DNA from: Bacteroides sp.
Lineage (GTDB): Bacteria; Bacteroidota; Bacteroidia; Bacteroidales; Bacteroidaceae
DNA length: 7,671 bases
Assembly: GCA_019412865.1 (NCBI GenBank)
Contig: DXOJ01000815.1
Span: forward strand, 1-7,671
Direction: 5' to 3'
Part shown: positions 4,137-7,671 of the stretch, in pieces
Layout of the letters: each line of letters starts with the position of its first letter
Position numbering within the stretch: position 1 is the first letter of the stretch
Position numbers and translations under genes: made by a program
Notes under the pieces: model-generated
What the model saw: only the letters and a program-made list of their open reading frames with translations
What the model was told of the DNA's origin: nothing
Database searches by the model: none

Positions 4137-4430
4137 CTTAACAAAACTTAACATTCATTTTCCCAACTATGTAAATGCCCTTATCACAAATGAGACCTAA
4201 AGAAGTATGTCGGTATACCTACAGTTGTGGTTTATCTTGTTTGAAAATTAGCAATTTACAACCGTACCCGAAAGTACACTTACAAATCCGACTATTGAAC
4301 ATTTTTATCTGTACGTTAGCAAAAGTTAGCAATTCTCTTCCCTGCACCTAGATTAAATCTAGTTGCTCAAAAATGAGCAAAACCACAGTTTCTTCCAAAT
4401 ATGGGAAAAACGTCAACAAACGTCAACAGA
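4137..4430. repeat. Three tandem direct-repeat pairs with 10-bp period
   Basis: CTTAACAAAA then CTTAAC (4137-4152); GTTAGCAAAA then GTTAGCAATT (4315-4334, with a further TTAGCAATT at 4248-4256); CGTCAACAAA then CGTCAACAGA (4411-4430). Each pair repeats once per helical turn, which puts both copies on the same DNA face. That is usual for cooperative protein binding at origins, partition sites or integrase arms. No protein can be assigned. Confidence 0.5.
4348..4380. repeat. Two adjacent perfect palindromes
   Basis: CTAGATT-A-AATCTAG (4348-4362) is followed without a gap by TTGCTCA-AAAA-TGAGCAA (4363-4380). Both have perfect 7-bp arms. Neither is followed by a T-tract, so operator or cruciform roles are more likely than termination. 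The bound factor is unknown. Confidence 0.5.
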
Positions 4431-4487
4431 CCTTCTCGCTACTCAAATTGGGGGAACGTGTACGTCGAAAATATCGACCGCCTTTCA

Positions 4488-4535
4488 TTGCTGACTTTTC
4501 AGCAGTGCTTTATATGGTGTCATGATATTGACACC
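4488..4535 (+). promoter_or_regulatory. Plus-strand promoter with operator-like palindromes
   Basis: TTGCTG (4488-4493), 17 bp, TATATG (4511-4516). Palindrome TGCTGA-CTTT-TCAGCA (4489-4504) lies between -35 and -10. Palindrome GGTGTCA-TGATAT-TGACACC (4516-4535) overlaps the -10 end and the likely start site. Two inverted repeats in these positions suggest repression of this promoter. The second could also form the 5' hairpin of the transcript. Confidence 0.35.
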
Positions 4536-4601
4536 CTGGCAGCAGTCCAATATTATCCGCTCGACCAAAAATCCGGCTCAGTATTTCATTGCCGGCTTTT
4601 T
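4523..4601 (+). ncRNA. Candidate small RNA, about 80 nt
   Basis: Predicted only from the promoter at 4488-4516 and the terminator at 4573-4601. No start codon with a ribosome site lies between them. It runs towards the 3' end of terS on the opposite strand but stops about 100 bp short of it. It contains one copy of GGCAGCAGTC (4538-4547). No RNA family is recognised. Confidence 0.25.
4573..4601 (+). terminator. Plus-strand intrinsic terminator
   Basis: CCGGC (4573-4577) pairs with GCCGG (4591-4595) around a 13-nt loop, followed by C and five T. The stem is short but GC-only. It would protect the terS 3' end from plus-strand transcripts. Confidence 0.45.
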
Positions 4602-4682
4602 AACAGGGCTATCTGAAATAGTGGAACCCTCCTCAATTTTGAGGAAACCTATATCTCCGGTATAAATCCGCTGGACGGCTTG

Positions 4683-4700
4683 AAATCCTAAAGTAGGATT
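4683..4700 (-). terminator. Weak terminator-like hairpin after terS
   Basis: AATCCTA and TAGGATT (4684-4690 and 4694-4700) form a perfect 7-bp stem with a 3-nt loop just after the terS stop. On the minus strand it is followed by only a few T (TTTCAAG), so termination would be weak. Confidence 0.35.
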
Positions 4701-4704
4701 GCAT

Positions 4705-5241
4705 CTACTCATCACCGTAATCAATCGTGATGTTAAGGTCCATATCTACATCTGTTTCAACTTTATCAGTGAACAGTGCGTATCTCTTGCCCAGAAGCTC
4801 TGCAGCTTTCAATTTTTCTTTTTCTGACGGGGCTTTTTCCATTGTCCTCGCTTCACTGCAGCCATCACCTGTGCCTTCAACTACAATCTCCTCTGCTGTG
4901 GATTTTCCACGCATTACTGCAGTTAGGTATCTCAATACTTCGTCCTGATCTGCTATCAGCTCCGACTCTTTCTCAGCCATTCGTTTCGCTATATATTCCT
5001 TGATGCCACTTCTTGCAACCAGTTTATATGCGTTTCCTCTTGCGTACCTCGGAGAATACCCGGCGCGGACTGCTGCCGCTTCTGCGTTTAAATCTATCAA
5101 ATATTCATCAGCAAATCTTCTCTGCCTTTCCTTCACTTCACTCACCTCCCGTTGTTCAGCCTTTGTTCGTTCGTAATTTCTCTTGGTTCTCTCTTGCTTC
5201 ACCACACTCGGCGAACTCAATTTTGCGTTCGTTCTTCTCAC
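4705..5241 (-). CDS. terS: Phage terminase small subunit
   Basis: TerS recognises the packaging site on phage DNA and delivers it to the large-subunit motor. Residues 37-90 carry the family signature (terminase_2 type): ERQRRFADEYLIDLNAEAAA, VRAGYS and IKEYIAKRM, a helix-turn-helix region for DNA. EVLRYLTAVMRGK (101-113) and KEKLKAAELLGKRYALFTDK (141-160) follow, as in many Bacillota phage TerS. 178 aa is full length. The start is GTG at 5241 with GAGG very close upstream; other GTG/TTG starts within 14 codons are possible, so the first residues are uncertain. The 180-bp spacer from the sigma gene shows one small hairpin (GATCC/GGATC, 5361-5376). No terL follows, which is abnormal for a complete phage. 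Confidence 0.92.
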   Translation of the reverse strand: MRRTNAKLSSPSVVKQERTKRNYERTKAEQREVSEVKERQRRFADEYLIDLNAEAAAVRAGYSPRYARGNAYKLVARSGIKEYIAKRMAEKESELIADQDEVLRYLTAVMRGKSTAEEIVVEGTGDGCSEARTMEKAPSEKEKLKAAELLGKRYALFTDKVETDVDMDLNITIDYGDE

Positions 5242-5421
5242 TTTCCTCTCACTTCACGGGCATCTCCTCCCCGGTGCATACAAGAATGACCTTCACACTG
5301 TCACTGCGAAAAAAAACACACGATGCTCATTCAGATATTAAATTTCATCAAGTTTTCCGTGATCCCGCTGTGGATCTCTCGGGTTCGTTCGGGGTTCATT
5401 CCCATTTCACATTAATTTTCA

Positions 5422-6294
5422 TCAATCTCTCCAACCTAAAACAGCACGTTCCACCTCACTGAATCCGGTACGCTGGAAGCTTTCAACACCAATATGATAA
5501 ATTGGGTATGGGGTCAGATACTGTTCATGATATGCCTGGTACTTCCTGCTTGTATGTGGCGCCCTGAGCTTCCTCATTGCCTTTCTCTCCGTCTCTCTTA
5601 TCTTTGACTCAGAGCAACCAAGCTTCTCTCCAATCTCCCGCAGAGTGAGGCGGTCGTAGTATCTCCAACGTATCACCTGCGCCTGTCCCTCCGGTAAATT
5701 ATCAATTGTCTCTCTCATGTTTTTCTGCATTGCCTGCAAATCGCACAACCGGATCACGTCCCCTTCCAGGTTCTGATCTGATGCCAATGTATCCTCAAGT
5801 GTGAAGTCTTCACTTTCTCCGCCTATCACTTCGCTGAGGCTTCTTATTTGCCCTCTCTTTGCATTTTCCTGTATGCGTGTAAGTTCTTCCCGGCTTACGT
5901 CTAGAAGTCCTCGTAATTCATAATCAGAGGGTTCATGATTATACATTTTCGTATACTCTCCGACAATTCGCCGATACTTCATCACAGACTGATACATATC
6001 AGAGGGCAACCGGACTGTACTGTCACGCTCAACAAAACGCTGCATGCGCTGTTTTATCCAGTATGCTGCATAATTGATAAACGGGATATGCTGGCTTACA
6101 TCATAATGATTGACTGCTTCATTCAGTCCTAAATACCCCTCCTGCATCAGATCATCAAACTCCGCATAGCCTTTATACTTCTTGGCCAGCTTTGCCACAA
6201 AGGCCTTTGTCTGCTGCCATAATTGCAGCATATTGGTAGCAGTCTCTTCTCCGTCCTGGATCCTTGCTACAAGCTGTTCGTTTGTTATCACCAT
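5422..6294 (-). CDS. Phage-type sigma-70 family RNA polymerase sigma factor
   Basis: This 290-aa sigma factor is expected to direct polymerase to phage or element promoters, probably for late genes. Region 2 is clear at about 36-98: KYKGYAEFDDLMQEGYLGL, then FINYAAYWIKQRMQRFV and VRLPSD. A region-3-like stretch follows (about 104-150). Region 4 lies near 199-244, with NLPEGQAQVIRWRYYDRLTL and an HTH in REIGEKLGCSESKIRETERK. A C-terminal tail of about 45 residues (HIGVESFQRTGFSEVERAVL) follows region 4, which I recall in prophage sigma factors of Clostridia. The open frame extends 24 codons upstream to a TTG, but I start at 6294, where GGAG lies 9 nt before the ATG. The upstream hairpin at 6326-6361 also argues against the longer start. 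The position just before terS fits a late-switch role. Confidence 0.9.
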   Translation of the reverse strand: MVITNEQLVARIQDGEETATNMLQLWQQTKAFVAKLAKKYKGYAEFDDLMQEGYLGLNEAVNHYDVSQHIPFINYAAYWIKQRMQRFVERDSTVRLPSDMYQSVMKYRRIVGEYTKMYNHEPSDYELRGLLDVSREELTRIQENAKRGQIRSLSEVIGGESEDFTLEDTLASDQNLEGDVIRLCDLQAMQKNMRETIDNLPEGQAQVIRWRYYDRLTLREIGEKLGCSESKIRETERKAMRKLRAPHTSRKYQAYHEQYLTPYPIYHIGVESFQRTGFSEVERAVLGWRD

Positions 6295-6310
6295 TGTTTC
6301 TTTCTCCATG

Positions 6311-6361
6311 AATACTAAAATAAATGCAGAGGTCACCTTACTGTCGTGAGGCGTCCTCTGC
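6311..6361 (-). terminator. Hairpin between helicase loader and sigma gene
   Basis: On the minus strand GCAGAGG (6355-6361) pairs with CCTCTGC (6326-6332), with an inner TCAC/GTGA stem (6346-6349 with 6333-6336) and a 5-nt bulge, followed by the T-rich ATTTATTTTAG. It may be a partial terminator or attenuator that separates early replication genes from the sigma gene. Confidence 0.5.
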
Positions 6362-6379
6362 TGCAAGGTATATATTTAT

Positions 6380-7048
6380 TCACTTTTTTGATCGCAACTC
6401 TGTTTTCAATTCTTGCAATTTACTATCACTTTGTTCTGATATACTTGTAACCTCTCTATTTGCTTCAATTTTGGCAGGTTCTTGATTTAATGCAATCTTT
6501 ATCGCCTCTTGATTTTTATGCTGGATTTGAGCTGAGTACGAACTTGCATTGACTTGAGCAATTCTATTTTTCAAATCGTCCGGCAACCTATCATACTCTG
6601 TTTGCTGCGCTGCCTCGCTTCGATATGCCCTCATAAAGTTAGATGAAGCCACTTGGCTGTTATAATCCTCATCAGTTGCCCACGCTCTAAGTTGTCCCGG
6701 AGAGCCAACTGCTTTTTGAATCAATGGCGGTAATTTTGAAAATGCAGCCTCTGAATTATATGCGCTATTCCGAACTGCATTTTCTACAAGCGTCCACGCC
6801 TCAAGCTCATTCATTTGCTTTGGTATACTCAATTCCTGTACTCGTGCTATTAATTGTCCCGGTGCCGGTGCAAAACCGCTCGTATCTGAACGCAAATAGG
6901 TGATAAACGCCTGTTGTGCCAAATCAAACGAAATATCAGATAAAGCTAAATGCCATGTATTAACTGCAACACTTTTATCCAATGGTTTATAGTTTGGGTA
7001 TGCTCCCTGTATCATCATCAACAATCTTGCCGCTTCCTCTCTAAGCAT
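6380..7048 (-). CDS. G39P-like replicative helicase loader/inhibitor
   Basis: Phage G39P-type proteins bind the replicative helicase and deliver it to the origin-bound replisome organizer. Residues 1-72 fit that family: REEAARLLMMIQGAYPNYK, then a helical part (NTWHLALSDISFDLAQQAF) and GFAPAPGQLIARV. Residues 80-143 form a second conserved-looking phage domain (NELEAWTLVENAVRNSAY, LPPLIQKAVG, SNFMRAYR). The C-terminal about 50 residues are charged and probably flexible. At 222 aa it is longer than G39P itself (about 126 aa) because of the second domain. The ATG overlaps the stop of the replisome organizer by 8 nt, implying coupled expression. Codon use is more AT-rich than in the sigma and terS genes. 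Confidence 0.8.
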   Translation of the reverse strand: MLREEAARLLMMIQGAYPNYKPLDKSVAVNTWHLALSDISFDLAQQAFITYLRSDTSGFAPAPGQLIARVQELSIPKQMNELEAWTLVENAVRNSAYNSEAAFSKLPPLIQKAVGSPGQLRAWATDEDYNSQVASSNFMRAYRSEAAQQTEYDRLPDDLKNRIAQVNASSYSAQIQHKNQEAIKIALNQEPAKIEANREVTSISEQSDSKLQELKTELRSKK

Positions 7049-7671
7049 TCAACCATTCCCCCAGTTCATTTCTATCTGCTTGCAGGTTATTACTATCTAC
7101 CTGTCTTCTTTTTTCCCATGTTCTTACAGATGCTTTCCAATCTTTCATTTTCGACTTACCAACATACCACCCTTTTGAAGAATAGAAATCAACAAAACAT
7201 TGAGCATCAACATTATTTCCACGTTCAAGACAATATTCTCGTACTTCTTCCACAGTGGGCGGGATAAATCGGGACGATTTTCCCCCCTTATTATTTATAC
7301 TATCCTTACCTATACTATCCTTACCTAACCTAACCTGGGTATCCGTAATGCCTACCATGTGGTTGCTGATTGGTATACCATTTGAAGTCATGTGCAATTG
7401 ATAGCGGTCATCAACCGTATCTAACTGTTCCAATTCTGCTTTAAATCGCGTGGGTGTATAACGATCTTTTCTCAAATAATTGTTTATTTTCCAGTCACGT
7501 ATAACAACAACTCCACTATCAAATGGAATAATAAAACCTTTTGCAATCAAAATTTTCAAATCGTCTTCCGAAGCATTTGTTAAGCGGATAATTTTCTTTG
7601 GTGCACTCACAAACCCGTCATCATCAGCCTCTAATCCATATTGAAAATACAATGCTTGAGCAGAAGACGGC
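7041..7671 (-). CDS. Phage replisome organizer / DnaD-like replication protein (C-terminal part)
   Basis: Open at the right edge; about 210 codons are visible, starting PSSAQALYFQYGLEADDDGF, with no stop or ribosome site to suggest a start inside. The visible N-terminal part is a winged-helix-type region (LKILIAKGFIIPFDSGVVVI, RDWKINNYLRKDRY) as in phage replisome organizers that bind the origin. A linker with the repeat LGKDSIGKDSI follows. The C-terminus carries the conserved PTVEEVREYC, FVDFYSSKGW and KMKDWKASVRTWEKR pattern that recruits helicase loader or helicase. It is followed and overlapped by the G39P-like gene, a standard pair. The repeated linker DNA may be part of the origin. Confidence 0.85.
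   Translation of the reverse strand, partial: PSSAQALYFQYGLEADDDGFVSAPKKIIRLTNASEDDLKILIAKGFIIPFDSGVVVIRDWKINNYLRKDRYTPTRFKAELEQLDTVDDRYQLHMTSNGIPISNHMVGITDTQVRLGKDSIGKDSINNKGGKSSRFIPPTVEEVREYCLERGNNVDAQCFVDFYSSKGWYVGKSKMKDWKASVRTWEKRRQVDSNNLQADRNELGEWLNA
7296..7335. repeat. Tandem repeat in the replisome organizer gene (possible origin iterons)
   Basis: The 15-bp unit TATACTATCCTTACC occurs twice head to tail (7296-7310 and 7311-7325), followed by two TAACC 5-mers. It encodes the GKDSI-GKDSI linker. In several phages the origin lies as iterons inside the initiator gene, so this is a candidate origin. The repeat could also simply reflect a repetitive linker. Confidence 0.5.

Larger units (their letters stand above)
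4079..4704. other. Gene-free, palindrome-rich stretch between toxin promoter and terS
   Basis: No supported protein gene on either strand; the 71-codon plus frame at 4401-4616 has no ribosome site and runs through a terminator. Visible instead: three tandem pairs with 10-bp period, several perfect palindromes and a candidate promoter, RNA and terminator, each listed separately. Also GTCGA-N5-TCGAC (4464-4478) and CCTCAA-TT-TTGAGG (4631-4644). In ordinary phages terL would follow terS here. The stretch may be an element end, a deletion scar or a regulatory/origin region. Confidence 0.6.

Noticed and set aside
4401..4616. 71-codon plus frame in the gene-free stretch
   Set aside because: No ribosome site, and it crosses several palindromes and a terminator.
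5013..5462. 149-codon plus frame
   Set aside because: Shadow of terS and of the end of the sigma gene, which are both clearly coding on the minus strand.
1..7671. CRISPR array, tRNA or rRNA genes
   Set aside because: No regularly spaced repeat array with unique spacers and no tRNA-like cloverleaf or rRNA sequence recognised; the 10-bp-phased pairs are too short and too few for CRISPR.

Overview
The window looks like the end of a mobile element or prophage remnant in a low-to-mid GC member of the Bacillota. Lachnospiraceae or close relatives are the best guess, from gene style, AT-rich spacers, strong AGGAG-type ribosome sites and the kinds of phage genes present. This is inference from protein style, not a database match.

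Right half (about 4.7-7.67 kb, all minus strand): a phage early-to-packaging segment in the usual order. It holds a replisome organizer that runs off the right edge, an overlapping G39P-like helicase loader, a phage sigma-70-family factor and a terminase small subunit. The expected next gene, the terminase large subunit, and the whole capsid/tail module are absent. Instead there is about 0.6 kb of gene-free DNA packed with palindromes and 10-bp-phased repeats, with one candidate small RNA.

Middle (about 3.1-4.04 kb): a small control and toxin block. A divergent promoter region holds four GTAC-centred operator-like sites in a symmetric 29/10/29 bp layout. To its right a plus-strand operon encodes a ribbon-helix-helix regulator and, by a TAATG overlap, a 49-residue protein with a hydrophobic core and an acidic tail, too short for routine ORF calling. 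Facing it is a 30-residue holin-like toxin. Both a toxin promoter and an opposing promoter can be read, along with both terminators. The layout is that of a type I toxin-antitoxin pair with a roughly 100-nt antisense RNA covering the toxin mRNA 3' end.

Left (about 0.5-3.1 kb, minus strand): the leftward operon has three small phage-type proteins (107, 85 and 59 aa), an interrupted frame ending in a zinc-knuckle-like motif, a possible 12-aa leader and a tyrosine integrase ending in an intrinsic terminator. A LexA-like GAAC-N4-GTTC box overlaps the integrase start region. Two hairpins in this operon share an almost identical loop and look like terminators of the opposite strand. Beyond the integrase lie TTTATC repeats and three consecutive inverted repeats, the probable attachment side, then a promoter and the first codons of a leftward gene that is probably host DNA.

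Reading together: integrase, small accessory genes, RHH regulator and toxin form a compact island of about 4 kb next to replication, sigma and terS genes that lack terL. It may be a prophage that lost its late genes, a satellite (PICI-like) element, or a small island nested behind terS. The window alone does not decide between these.
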